DNA of 64,000 nucleotides from Ciona intestinalis. Lineage: Eukaryota > Chordata > Ascidiacea > Phlebobranchia > Cionidae. Below, piece after piece: positions 27,701-50,400 of this stretch. Each line of letters begins with the position of its first letter. Positions within the stretch are counted from its first letter, which is position 1. A program made the position numbers and the translations under genes. The notes below the pieces were generated by a model that was given only the letters and a program-made list of their open reading frames with translations, was not told the DNA's origin and ran no database searches. Location: contig NC_020170.2 in NCBI RefSeq assembly GCF_000224145.3, forward strand, positions 1,196,300 to 1,260,299. The letters are read 5' to 3'.

Positions 27701-28300
27701 GATTGTTGACCTAATGGCAACGCAGCAGATGAGAAGCACAGACCAAAATAAGACGAAATGCGATAATTTCAAAGTGATTTAAAAGATTTTATATTCTGTT
27801 TCAAATACTGGCGCCGTGACAAGGCGCCTGCCTGTAACTCAGAGGTAATGGGCTTGTCACTGCTATCATTTTGAGCGTGTATGTCCTCAGGCAAGACACC
27901 GAACGACAATTGCTCCAACCCAGTGGTCACTAAAGGGTTGTCAAATGCAGCCATACTTAATTAATCAAAAAAATAAAATAAAAAGTACCATACATGGTAA
28001 GTCGTAAGCTGGCACGAAGGGTATGAACACCTGACGTGAAAATAAAGCGAGTTACTTTCATTCATTCAATGTAATATATTCTATATTCACAGCACCAGTA
28101 CAAGACAATCAAAACCATTCCACCACCTTCTATCAAGTTACCAACGTAACAATAGAAATCAAAGTGTCTCGAGTTCATCACTTGGTGGAGCACTTGTATG
28201 GCATCGACCACAGTTCTCTGCACTCGGTGAATTAAGAAAATTATCAGCGAAGTCAAATCTCCCAAGAAAACGACAAGCAAGACCATTTCTTCATAAATGA
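15712..28300 (+). CDS. leucine-rich-repeat protein, 1209 aa, family not identified
   Basis: Twenty-two exons, all phases consistent: 15712-15729, 15878-15947, 16204-16331, 17428-17574, 17948-18082, 18732-18849, 19403-19532, 19593-19709, 20022-20245, 20631-20700, 21282-21519, 21580-21669, 22011-22165, 22821-22972, 23333-23491, 23932-24637, 25084-25223, 25672-25759, 26128-26360, 26808-26969, 27405-27546, 28093-28300. Residues about 10-120 hold LRRs (LNVLHLDLTHLGIG, LQSLDLSYNCLEEFENFE, LWKLNLSNNKIKCL, IGTLDLSNNLLTWNELSHLR). An LRR cap follows (YYRLHVIDCLPNVWMLDGR). The middle is helical without a known domain; the C-terminal half is Ser/Lys/Arg-rich and probably disordered, with a 20-residue tandem repeat. 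There is no signal peptide or membrane segment, so a cytoplasmic, perhaps scaffold or ciliary, protein is a guess. Many introns carry SINEs and one carries a MITE. Confidence 0.85.
16590..16720 (+). mobile_element. tRNA-headed SINE, degenerate
   Basis: CTGCTACCATTGTGGGTGTC, CAAGACACTT, TTGCTCCAACC and TTGTCAGCCATACAG in family order, ending in an A run. The head is badly decayed. Confidence 0.6.
16870..17116 (-). mobile_element. tRNA-headed SINE
   Basis: Minus-sense order: GGCGCCTGGCAGAATGGTTA, TACTGGGTTCAAGGCTTATT, CAAGACATTT, GGTCGCTAATGGG. It abuts a hAT-type element whose left target duplication lies in its head. Confidence 0.7.
17121..17353. mobile_element. hAT-type non-autonomous element, 233 bp, 8-bp target duplication
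   Basis: Ends CAAAGGCATATCC and (reverse complement) TAGGGGCGTATAC are imperfect inverted repeats. It is flanked by GCGCCGGA (17113-17120) and GTGCCGGA (17354-17361), an 8-bp duplication with one change, as expected for hAT. It is non-coding and inserted at the head of a SINE. Confidence 0.65.
18420..18697 (-). mobile_element. tRNA-headed SINE, near full length
   Basis: Both modules are present in minus sense: head (ATTGTGGCACAGTTGGTTAA, TAATGGGTTCAAGGCTAG) and tail (the GTTATAACGACTGTCG-type block). It ends in intron 5 of the LRR gene about 30 bases before exon 18732-18849. Confidence 0.7.
20318..20560 (+). mobile_element. tRNA-headed SINE, internally deleted
   Basis: The head (TAGCGCGCCTGCCTGTAACC, AATGGGTTCGAGG) joins directly to GTGGTCACTAATGG; the central ACCATTGTGGGC block is missing. 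The tail CTCGTAAGCTTGCACGAGGT and GGAGGATAAAG is intact. Confidence 0.7.
20919..21113 (+). mobile_element. TAGGGTGGGG-type MITE
   Basis: TGTAGGGTAAGATGGGACAC to GTGTCCCATCTTCCCTCAGT..TACTATA, in intron 10 of the LRR gene. Confidence 0.75.
22306..22602 (+). mobile_element. tRNA-headed SINE, full length
   Basis: One of the most complete copies here: GGTGCTGTAGCACAGTTGGT head, GCTGCCATTGTGAGCGTATA centre, AACTCGTAAGCTGGCACGAG and CTACGCGAGGATAAAAC tail. Confidence 0.8.
22637..22795 (-). mobile_element. tRNA-headed SINE, head part, decayed
   Basis: Minus-sense head fragment (GGTCACTAATGAGATTTCC, CACAATTT, CTAAACCCC region). It lies directly beside the full-length plus-strand copy. Confidence 0.5.
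23575..23870 (-). mobile_element. SINE fragment with internal direct duplication
   Basis: A block of about 100 bp (ATGGGTGATTGTTTTCTGGG, TTCCTCTGTATGGCTGACAA) occurs twice, at 23575-23670 and 23695-23795. A second short duplication (GTGTCTTGGTCAAGGACAAA) follows at 23827 and 23858. Confidence 0.55.
24258..24548 (+). repeat. coding minisatellite, 60-bp unit, about 5 copies
   Basis: Exon 23932-24637 of the LRR gene encodes a 20-residue unit of the form KNDSRELDELKYEPHDENLV, repeated almost five times in frame (unit starts about 24258, 24318, 24378, 24438, 24498). The last copy is cut after about 17 residues. Confidence 0.9.
24655..24750 (+). mobile_element. SINE tail fragment
   Basis: GGCACGAGGTGTATGAAACA, TATAATGACTGTCTTTGCC and the terminal AGTTGCATTCAT block, without a head. 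Confidence 0.55.
25245..25425 (+). mobile_element. tRNA-headed SINE, head part
   Basis: CTCTCCTAACCCAAAGGTTA, TATGGGTTCAAAGCTCGTC, CTACCATTGTGGGCGTATAA, CAACCCAGTGGTCACTAATG, ending in a T run. Confidence 0.7.
25925..26065 (+). mobile_element. tRNA-headed SINE, head part
   Basis: GGCCTGCCTTTAACTCAGAG, TACAGGTTCAAGGCTTGTCG, CTACCATTGTGGGCATATGT, AACCCAGTGGTCACTTATGG. Confidence 0.7.
26583..26705 (+). repeat. short dispersed repeat shared with 30543-30645
   Basis: AATCTAATGCTCATGAAGTT and GGACAATTCTTGTACTAAAT here correspond to AACCCTGATCTGGTGCTCAT and GAACGATTCTTGTCAAGTG at 30548-30595. Both copies are intronic. The family is not recognised. Confidence 0.4.
27806..28060 (+). mobile_element. 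tRNA-headed SINE
   Basis: TGGCGCCGTGACAAGGCGCC head, AACTCAGAGGTAATGGGCTT, CAACCCAGTGGTCACTAAAG and AGTCGTAAGCTGGCACGAAG tail. It ends about 30 bases before the last LRR-gene exon. Confidence 0.75.
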
Positions 28301-28580
28301 GATTACCTTATTTTTATAAAACTTAGTTACCTGTATTCTCACTGTGAAAACTCCAATTTTCCTAACACTAGATTTCCTAATGTAGATTCCTATACTGCTT
28401 GCATTAGTACTTGCCTGCGAACGCTAATAACCATAGGTTTATTAATATTGTTCATGAAATACACGCTGTTACTTTGTACAAGCATTTGGCTGCATTCTAT
28501 TCGTGATAACAGTTAGTCATGTGGTTTTTACCACAAAACCCTCAAAACTCTTAGTTTTCTTAAATCTCGCATCCGGAGCA

Positions 28581-40511
<11,931 letters not shown>

Positions 40512-41096
40512 GATGGTAACGAGTGTGAAAACTTTTCAATGCAGTGGTCACAGATTCAATGACATTTCACAGTATATGGCACAGGTGAAGTTAGCAACTA
40601 TATTAAACAAAATTTTCCGTCTGTTATATTACCAAAGAACAATTTAAGCAATTCATAAAGAAGTAATTCAAGTAATTCATACAATGCCTTAAGACAGACA
40701 ATATTTTGCAAACTTTCCACGAGCTTTCTGAAACTGTACAAGTATTACGCGGAATGCGTAAGATTTACGGAACTGATGAACAAGTAGGCAAGAGAGCGAC
40801 AGTTCGTTACTTTATTTTTGCACTATAACGAGTATTATCTATTCAAGTTATCTTTAAAATAAATTGTTTATTGACAAAACTACAAAACTTTAAATTTATG
40901 TACAGTTTAAAGTAGTATTTTATATTAATAGTTTGTTGGGTAAAAATCCTAAAAACATTCCGCTTTATTGATTTTTCACAAGCAGTGTGTGCACTTACTT
41001 TACCAGTTGTGACGTTTCTGTTGTTCGGTTGGGGGCAGCAACTGCGTTGTCATCTTAGCGAATTTATTATCTATTTGATACAAATTCACTCTTAGA
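40512..41096. promoter_or_regulatory. bidirectional promoter region, U2SURP and FAM98
   Basis: The start codons of two divergent housekeeping genes are 585 bases apart. No clear TATA box stands close to either start; the rest is AT-rich without repeats. Shared regulation is inference from the arrangement. Confidence 0.45.
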
Positions 41097-44000
41097 ATGC
41101 TGGGTTCTTCCATAATCAATGATATATTGGACTCCTTATATGATTTGCGGTAAGCATATTGCTGCATTTAACATGATATTACACGATACACTTATATTAA
41201 CGTAACATTCGTACTGTCCACCCCTATATTACACTAACACGATTCACTCTACACATACTCTCGTTACACCTTTACTGCTGTAATATATTATTATAAAAAG
41301 TTTCCTACATAACAGATATTTTGAATCTGGAATATCAGATGAAGCAAGTTTGAAAGACGCAGCTAAACACGGAGCTTCATCGCTGACATTTACTTCCACA
41401 GTTGCACGACTTACAAATGAATTGCGACTCATTTACAACATCGAGGCAAACGTTTCTGAAGTCAAGTGTGAGTTAATGAGTTATGCCTTTACCTAAAAGA
41501 ATAACAGTAAAGATTATATAAATGTCATTGACGACGACAAATAAATGCAACTCACTTATCCTTACTTGACTGGGCAACCTATTTATACACGTGTACCTTA
41601 TTCCATACAATAATATTTGTACCTTGTTTGTCGCTTACTGAAACACTGATATCTTTTTGTTTATGATATTCCTGGGCTGTAACACATTAGTTATTCCTTC
41701 AAGCCCAAACGTGGCGGTTTATTCATTCATGTTAACCCAAATAATTGTTTAAATAATGTTGTATTAGGTAAGGAAGATGCTGATACTTTCTTGTCAGAAC
41801 TAAATAACTTCCTTGTTGAATACGGTTCACCATTTTCTAATACACTGTTACAAGATGAAGAAGACTGCTTTGCGTTGTTGCGTAAGTGAACTTATTTATA
41901 GGATGCTGTCATTTACATTTTTGTGAGAATATACTTGCTACAGACACTAGTTATGTTAAAGTGATTGCTCTGTGTTAATACTTGTGCCATTACTACACCT
42001 TGTACATAAAGAAGATACATAGTTCCGCCATTATTTCCAAGTTCTTTAACTATCATTCAACAAAAACGATTTTCAAAAAAATTCAAGTAATCAAACATTG
42101 TATAATATCAACCAAGATATTATATTTTATTTAATATTTAAATGTGATAGAAAATTATGGTTAGTATGTAATAGTCTTAACAGAAGATATCTTTTCAGTG
42201 TTTTTAGTATCTGAACTCCAAGCTGCAAGAATCTATTACTCCAAAAAAGAACAAAATCACAATGATGAACTCGTAAGTTTATAACCTTATAATTATCAGT
42301 TCAACATTTATTTCAAATTCATAACAAGTTCTGCAAAATGGGCTATAATATGGGTCCCGATCGGGGTCCCTTGTACTAGTTACAGTATGATTTTGTGTGT
42401 TTGTTGTGAGGTTACTAATGTTTTAGTTTTATTGTATATATTTTGTATGTGTGGTGCCCCTCTCTAACCATGTGCATTTATGTTCCTTTTTCTGTCCAGC
42501 CTCCTGTCTGACCCTCCTAGTCATTCATTGTAAACAAGTGCTTGTGTTGTCAGATTGTGGTAAAAAAACAAACGACAAACTTTACATTTGTAATAAGAAG
42601 TTCTCTTTACAGGAGAAACCAAATCATTTGTTCGAGGTGTTCAAATTAATCTGCATCACACTAAGACTTTCAAAACCTCCACCTTCTATAACATTGACAA
42701 GTTTTATTCAAGGTATCTCTAAAAAGGTAATTTTTGTTTTATAGTTTTGAAACTATATGAAGTTACTCTTGTTTGTACGTAATGGCCCAACTATAATCTA
42801 AATTCCAGATTCTCTACTGTGTAATGTAAACTCTAGGAACCTCTCAACCATGCAGAATAGAATTGTTTGTGCCATCTTTTCTATTGTAAAGTATAACAGA
42901 CTCTTTAGTCTGTCCTCACATGCTATTATGCTTATCCATATATATGCAACATTTTGTTGTCCTGCAACAAAATCTAAAAAAATTGTTTAGTTGGTCTGTT
43001 GTAGGTCTAGGGCACTAATGTGATATAGGTTTAGTTACATATGTGTATCTATAAAGCTTGGTCAAAAATCTCTATATATTTTCAGCTAAATGAGTTAGTT
43101 GCCTCTCAAACTCACTTAAGCCAACCATTGGTGGGTGATCTAACAACAGAGCAATGGAAAGTATTGGAATTATTAAACAATGAATTGAAGTTGGAATATG
43201 AATCTCGACGTGCAATGCTAATAAAAAGATTAGATGTTACTATCTCATCATTTAATTGGTCAAATACTGCTAAGGTAATACTTAATTGTAACTTATGTAT
43301 TTAACATTACTATGCTTTATAAATGAATGTAACTTACTTTATCATTGTGTGGCTGGAAAACGACAGTCGATAGAACATGAGTGCTCATACACCTCGTGCT
43401 AGCTTACGAGTTACAATGTATGTTACTTTGTGGGTGATTATTTTTTTGGGGGGAGGGAATTTTTTTATGTGTTGCTGATAATTTGGACAACCCATTAGTG
43501 ACCACAGGGGTTGGAGCAATTATTTCAATTATCAATGCATTTAAAAATGTAACAGTTTAGTTATAAAAATCTTTAGCTAAATAGCTTTAAAAAAGTATCA
43601 TTAATTTATGGAAATCTGTAACTTAATAGCTTCACTTTGCATTTTTACTATTTAAAGCAGTATTTATATTATGTCTCCTAAAGTACTAACCTAGTTTTTG
43701 CACCCTACAGTTTCTAGATATTAAACTTTAAAAGAATATTGTTAACGCTAAAAAAACAAACATGATTTTTCAGAACTCATAATCTATCTTAAATTATTTT
43801 CTAATTTTATATTTTTCCAAGACAAACATGGATCGTATAACTGCTGCGTATCAAGCACTGCGACATAAATTAGACGCAGAAAGCCCAGTTTCACTTGCTC
43901 ATCTTATCGCTGCAAGACAAGGTAAACAGAGTGATCCAATAATGAAAACTGAAAAAAGGTCATTCAAGGTCACACCAAATAACAAGACCTCTTGCTCCAA

Positions 44001-45937
44001 TGCATGTAATATTAGAATAAACTCTGGCAAACTAACTGAGGTTATATAGATACACAAAATCACTTAAGCATAACGTTGAATATAGAGATTAGGAAAAACA
44101 TTATTTAATAAAATAATTGTTTGGACAATGGTAATACTTTAAGAAATTGACAGAGAGGTAATAATAAACATAAAAATTTTATTGAAGTAAATAAGAAATA
44201 TATTATAAAATAAAATATTAACAAATTAGATTTGCATGCAGGTGTCAAAAGTTTTGTTTTTAGATTTGGCTCAAGTTTGCAAAACTTCATTTGGTGAAAC
44301 AAGACACTCTTGCCCCATTAATAAAATTGTTATTGGAAAGGTAGGGTATACATCTGATTCAAATATAATATCAATTAAATAATAATGTTGAATGTTGATC
44401 TATTAAGAGCTTGTTGTTCTGGGTATAAAAAAAACTGTATGCATAAATGTACTGATCTTGTGCTGTTAGTAGATTTTATTGAAAAAGATGTCACCTGACA
44501 TGTAATTTGGGCAATACTGTAACTATAATGCTGTCCAATGTTCATTGATAACGTTATTTGCAGTTATATAAACATTTACTAGTTGTTTGTGCATTAATTT
44601 ATTTATTGTTTTCTCATTAAAAATTACCATGGAAATTTATTGGAAAATTGCCATGTAATTTTGTTTATTATGAAATAACCATGTAAATTGGTTGTACAAT
44701 TGCCATGTAAATTAAAATTTATTGTAAAATTGCCATGAAAATTTATTGGAATTTACCTAGTAACTTTTTGATCTAAAATGTATTACGTAGGTGCCTGACA
44801 GAGGTGGACGTACAAATGAAATATCAGCTCCACCACCAGAAATGCCATCCTGGCAGAAGAGACAGGACGGTGGTATGTTATTTAAGCTTTAAAATTTTCA
44901 AAGTTTGCTATTACATATTTATATATATATGTATTTAAATAGTCAGTAGAAGTATTTGTGCTTTGAAAAGATAAATTAATATTTTTTGTTTAAAAATAGG
45001 CTTTTATTAAATAGAAATTTGCACTCTATCTTGTAAGAATGTAAGTGGTTGAATTACCCTCATCCATCAAATAAATTATTAAAAAATTGCAAAATATAAT
45101 TGCTTTCATGTTTAACAGTGAGCGACTACCTTTTATTTCTTTCAAATAAATGTAAATAGCTGTAAGCGTGTTTTACCAACTGTTGTTTTGTCGCTAGATC
45201 CTGTTTTTTCATTTTAAGCATTTGTATTTCTAAATCTTAGCCACCATAATGGAAAAGACAAATAACTTTATTATTAATATTATTAATAAAGGTATACTTA
45301 TAATGGAACTTAACTAATATTAAATTAACCAACATATTGTAGGTGGTCGTGGGGGTCGAGGTGGTGGGGGTCGAGGGGGTGGGGGTCGAGGGGGTGGGAG
45401 TCGTGGGAGTGGCGGCCACCATCAAGGTTCGAGGCAAAGACAAAACAACCAATCTTCTGACAACCAAGCTTCTTCTAGAGGTTTTTCAGGAAATGGTAAG
45501 AAGAGGGTCTTTTTTTTAACTTCTCCTTTAAAAGAATGTAAAAAATAGTTATTTTTTGGTCATTGATTAATTTCCAAGTTGTAATTCCAAAATATATTGT
45601 ACTAGATTTGAATACTTGTATAACACATGTACAGATTTTCAAAAACAGTGTTGACACATCATGCAAGGTATTTTAAAATCACAGTTTTGAAATGACTTTA
45701 CCACAGGTCAAAGTACTTTCAAACCAAAGTTTTGAAATACCTATACTTTGGTCAAAGTATTTTAAAAAACATTTTTGTCTTACCACAGTACAAATTATTT
45801 TTAAATAACAGTTGTAAACCACAGGTCAAAGTAGATGGGGCAGGGGAAGAGGGAACAGGCCAGGTGGAAATCAATTTTTCAACCAACAAGTTAATGCTGG
45901 TGATGGGTTCAGTTCAGCTCATACTTACACAAACTAG
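41097..45937 (+). CDS. FAM98 family protein (tRNA splicing ligase complex)
   Basis: Eleven exons, 406 residues, phases all consistent: 41097-41149, 41316-41467, 41768-41881, 42199-42272, 42613-42726, 43086-43274, 43822-43921, 44264-44340, 44791-44872, 45343-45495, 45825-45937. Recognised by the family core: LLIKRLDVT equivalents (RRAMLIKRLDVTISSFNWS), LAHLIAARQ, KIVIGKVPDRGGRTNEISAP then PPEMPSWQKRQDG. A Gly/Arg-rich tail (GRGGGGRGGGGRGGG) ends the protein, as in FAM98A/B. In vertebrates FAM98B is a subunit of the RTCB-DDX1 tRNA ligase complex, and FAM98A binds PRMT1 and DDX1. A single chordate gene may precede the A/B/C split, so no letter is given. AATAAA at 45941-45946 and 45948-45953 lie just past the stop. 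Confidence 0.95.
43327..43540 (-). mobile_element. tRNA-headed SINE, head lost
   Basis: Minus-sense tail (ACTTTATCATTGTGTGGCTG, CTCATACACCTCGTGCTAGC) and central blocks (ATAATTTGGACAACCCATTA); the tRNA-like end is missing. Confidence 0.6.
44618..44760. repeat. AT-rich imperfect tandem repeat
   Basis: The phrase ATTGCCATGTAAATT, with variants such as ATTACCATGGAAATTTATTG, occurs about six times in 140 bases of a FAM98 intron. Confidence 0.6.
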
Positions 45938-46025
45938 AGAAATAAACAATAAATACATCAGTGTAAAGTGAAACTGTGGTATTTCATTGTAGCTCATATA
46001 CGAGAGCAATATATAGGGACATATA

Positions 46026-46217
46026 AATAGTAGGGTGGGGGGAGATGAGACACCTTTTCATTCTATTTTCACGTCCCATTTGATGGTAAACAAAGAAATT
46101 CAAAGAATTATAAAACCGTATCCCCATGACTCTCATAGACCGTTGTTAATTGTTTAAAACACGATCGGGATACTGGATAATATGTGCTAAAGGTGTCCCA
46201 TCTTTCTCACGCTACTA
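46026..46217 (-). mobile_element. TAGGGTGGGG-type MITE
   Basis: AGTAGGGTGGGGGGAGATGA to CTTTCTCACGCTACTATATA, complete, about 90 bases past the FAM98 stop. Confidence 0.8.
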
Positions 46218-46354
46218 TATATAGAATTGTGGGGTATGGTTACCGTTAGCATTTAAATCCCATATTTCCTGGTCGTGTTTCGAAGAATTAAAAACGCTCA
46301 TTTAGAGTGGCGGAGATACGGTTATTTTTGAATTATGTAAATATTCTTTGTCTG
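46218..46354 (+). mobile_element. MITE, second subfamily, cut by a SINE
   Basis: GAATTGTGGGGTATGGTTAC, TTAGCATTTAAATCCCATAT, CTGGTCGTGTTTCG and AGTGGCGGAGATACGGTT, broken off at ATATTCTTTGTC where the SINE at 46355 begins. Confidence 0.6.
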
Positions 46355-46525
46355 GTGCCGTGACAAAGAGTAGCGTGGTTTCCTCTCATCCATAGGTAAT
46401 GGTTTCAATGCTCGTCGCTGCTACTATTGTGGGGTATTTTTCCTTGGGCGAGAAACTTAACGATAATTGCTCCAACCCATTGGTCGCAAATGGGTTGTCT
46501 AAATTATCAGCCATACAAAACAAAA
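46355..46525 (+). mobile_element. tRNA-headed SINE, head part
   Basis: TGGTGCCGTGACAAAGAGTA, AATGGTTTCAATGCTCGTCG, GCTACTATTGTGGGG, CAACCCATTGGTCGCAAATG, TTATCAGCCATACA. Confidence 0.7.
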
Positions 46526-46775
46526 TGAAAAAAATCATTACAATCATAGTGACGAAAAGTTTAAGTGCAATGCCAACTCAGTGCCGTATTTTACAGCCCA
46601 TTATCTGCGTTAAGTGAACAAACAGTACCAGTTTGCTAAACCCCTCATTACATGCACTGCATCACCAGTTTAATACTCATAAAACATGTGCACACATTAA
46701 ATTATCAAACAACCTGTGCAAAATTAATTATTAGCAAACTTCACTTGCACGCGCAAGTGAATAGATCTAAACGTG

Positions 46776-46972
46776 GGGTGGGGTAAGATGGGACGTTTTC
46801 AATTCTCTGTGCCTCTTCCGATTTGGTAGTAAACAAAGAAAATTAACAGAATAATAAAATTGTACTTCTGAAAAAAGAGCGTAGTTAATTTTTCAAAACA
46901 AAGATCAAGAAATAATGAATTTCGGTACTAACCGTATCCAGTCTTACCTGCAGTACGATATATTTTTATACA
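46776..46972 (-). mobile_element. TAGGGTGGGG-type MITE, diverged
   Basis: GTGGGGTGGGGTAAGATGGG at the left; TTTGGTAGTAAACAAAG inside; CTTACCTGCAGTACGATATA at the right. Confidence 0.65.
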
Positions 46973-47155
46973 TTTCTTGAGTTGTATTAGAAAACGAAGT
47001 ATACTATAGTGGTGGCATTATGCGTGCAGCTAGTGAAATTATTTCTAAAAAACTTTCTGCCCTTAAAAAATGTTTTTGTATGGTGGTTACCTTATCTGTT
47101 CGGCTGGTGATAGGCCTACCAGTTCTTACGTAATTTTTTATACAGTAAAGTATAT

Positions 47156-47353
47156 CTAGTAGGGTGTTTGAAGATGGGACACCTTTGACGCATAATATCC
47201 GAATATCCTGATCGTGTTTTGAACAGTTAACAACGGTCTATGAGAGTCTTGAGCATATAGTTTTATAATTCTTTAAATGCTCTTTGTTTACTACCAAATG
47301 GGACGATAAAATATAGTTAAAATGTGTCCCAACTTCCCCTATCGTACTATATT
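47156..47353 (+). mobile_element. TAGGGTGGGG-type MITE
   Basis: TAGTAGGGTGTTTGAAGATG to CTTCCCCTATCGTACTATA, complete, directly upstream of the transporter gene. Confidence 0.8.
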
Positions 47354-47462
47354 CTTAAACCTATGCTATAAATTGTGATTTTCTTAATTTTTACAGAGTG
47401 GCAAAGAACTGTAAACCGTCACATAAGAATATTTTAATGCCGGATACAGTATAAGCTGCAAT

Positions 47463-50400
47463 ATGATTCAGTTTGATATACTGCTAGAGAAAATTGGCGG
47501 TGCAGGGAAGTCGCAAGTTCTCCTATTTGTTCTTCTTGCTTATTTCAACATATCAGGCGGTTTCAATTCCATTGTAACAGTTTTTATTGCATACAGTCCG
47601 GGGAAAAAAAAAAAAGGGGGGGGGGGGGGGGGTTTAAAAAAAAGGGGGGGGTTGTTATACTTCGTGTTATAAAGACTGTCATTTTTCTTAACGGCTGCTA
47701 AAGAAGTAACATTAAATAATACAGTAGCGTGGAGAAAATGGGACACCTTTTCATTTAATTTTCTCATCTCATATTGTAGCAAATAAAGAACATTTAAAGA
47801 ATTATACAACCGTATCCTCACGAAACCCATAGACCGTTGTTAATTGTTTAAAACACGATCAGGATATTTGGATATTATGTTCTAAATGTGTCCCATCTTC
47901 CCCCGCCCTACTATATTTAGTATAAAAACGCCCAAAACTTGAACAAATTGCTGTAGTGTTATTTTTGCATATTACTAATAACAGATGCAGTGTCCCTCCA
48001 ATCGACAATTCCACTGTCTTCCCAAACCTTACCGAAGGTGACATACTTAACTACACAACACCTTTTGATGCAGGCAAACAAGAATACGAAACTTGCATGA
48101 GGTACGCAATAGTACTGTGGGGTAAGATGGGATACTGTTGGCTCTTAAATCCCACATTTTCTTGTGTTTTAACAATTAACAACGCTCTCTAGATTAGTGG
48201 AAACGTTTACATAATTAAAGAAAAGAGAATACAGACATGTCCCATATTACCCCATCCAATTTTAAGAGTTTTTATCCATCATTGCAATTCTACAATGATT
48301 TTATAACTGTAGATATGGATACGATTTATCTGTGTGCGATGATGACTTGGATTGTGTTAATCAAACATATCCACCAATCAAGTGTGATAAAGGATATCAT
48401 TATGACACGTCGTTATTTACACAAACTGTTGTAACGGAGGTACGACTAAATACATAACACTACATTGTTGGTTGTGTACAAATAGATGTATAGTAGGATG
48501 GGAGACGATAGGACACCTTCGACGCATAATATCCGAATATCCTGATCGTGTTTTAAACAGTTAACAACGTCTATGTTTTAAACAGTTAACAACGTCTATG
48601 GGAGTCTTGAGCATATGGTTTATAATTCATTGAAAGTTCCTTGTTTACTACCACACTGGATGAGAAAATAGAGTTAAAATGTGTCCCAACTTCCCCCACC
48701 CCACTATATGTTAAATGTAAACATAGAAAATACTGATTTAACAACTATTTAATTTGCAACTCTGACATTTCAACAGCGTTTCTTGATAACATTACTTCAA
48801 GCATCTAAAAACTATTTCTTTCTCTCTGGTGACATATTTTATAGAATTTGGCATAAAATAAAAAAAAATAAAAAATAGCACTAATTGAACAGTCGGTATT
48901 ACAAAGTATTTGTAAATGTAATATTGTTACATAAATTTAATTAACACTAGCTGTGTTTGAATTTAAGTTTAACTTGGTTTGTGATCGAAACTACCTGAAT
49001 GCTCTTTCAACGTCGATGTTTTACGCTGGCATGCTTATCGGATCTTTTTTGTTCGGAAATATGGCTGACAGGTTAAAGTTATAACTTTTCATTATATTTG
49101 TATACTATATGAATGAGGTCCTACGGGGAAGCACGTCAAAATACATTGCTTTTGTTACTTAGTTTATTATATATCAGTAATGTCACTTCGTATTATAAAT
49201 GAACCATATATTCCTTATACAATATAGTAGAGTGGGGGAAGATAGGACACCTTTAGCACATAATATATTTAAATATTCCGATTGTGTTTTAAACAATTAA
49301 CAAGTCGTGGGGATACGGTTTTATAATTCTTTGAATGTTCTTTGTTTACTTATAAATTTGACAGGAAAATGGAATTATAAGGTATACCATCTTTCCCCAC
49401 CCTACTATATCGAAGTTTGTATAGTCACATGAGAGAAAAGCCCAATATGTTACACATATTTGCATCAGTATACTACGCTTAGCACTTATCTTTAGCAGAC
49501 CTAAAACACCTTTAACACGAAAAAAACATATTTACAGTATCCATGGGTAAGTTCGGATAACGTTAGAACCCAAATTCCATATTTTCAGATGATTTTTTAA
49601 AGTTTAAACAATTAGCAACGCTTTTAGATTCATCAGGATGTAGTTATGTGATTGTGTAAATATGTTTAGTTTACTACCAAATAGAACGAGAAAATAATGA
49701 AAATATGCTGCATTACCCCAGCACCCTATACCATATATACAGTAGTGTGGGGAAGATGGGACACCTTTTAACTCGATTTTCTCGACCCATTTAGTAGTAA
49801 ATAAAGAACATTCAAAGAATTAAGAAACTATATCCTTACGACTGTGATAGACCGTTGTTAATGGTTTAAAATACGATCAGGATATTTAGATATTATGTGC
49901 TAAAGGTGTCCCATCTTCCCCCACCTTACTATATGTATAAAACAAGTTCTGTATCATTTATATACCGTTAATGTATAACTTATAAACAAATTACGCATTT
50001 TTAAAGTAAAAGTTGCAAATCCGTGCAAACGACTTCGACATTTCTTCATTAACTGTTTTAAAGGTTCGGTCGCAAACCAACTATGATAGTTTCATACGCT
50101 GGTATGTTGGGCTGCATGTTCGGTGTCACTTACAGTACTTCTGTTGAAATGTACATGGCGTTTCGTGCTGGCACCGCAGCGTTTCAGTATGGATCAGCGA
50201 TTGGGACATTTGTTTATAGTAAGTGGTATAATCGATATATAATACTGTAGGGTAAGATGGATATCATTAGAACAGTATATAGTAGAGTGGGGTGAAATGG
50301 ATACTTCTAGAACATGGATAGTTGGGTGGGGTAAGATGGGACACGTTTTTATTCTCTTATATCGTTTCATGTGATAGCAAACGAAGTATATTCAAACAAT

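Noticed and set aside
45237-45467. Minus-strand ORF rich in T and P
   Set aside because: Antisense of the Gly/Arg-rich FAM98 exon.
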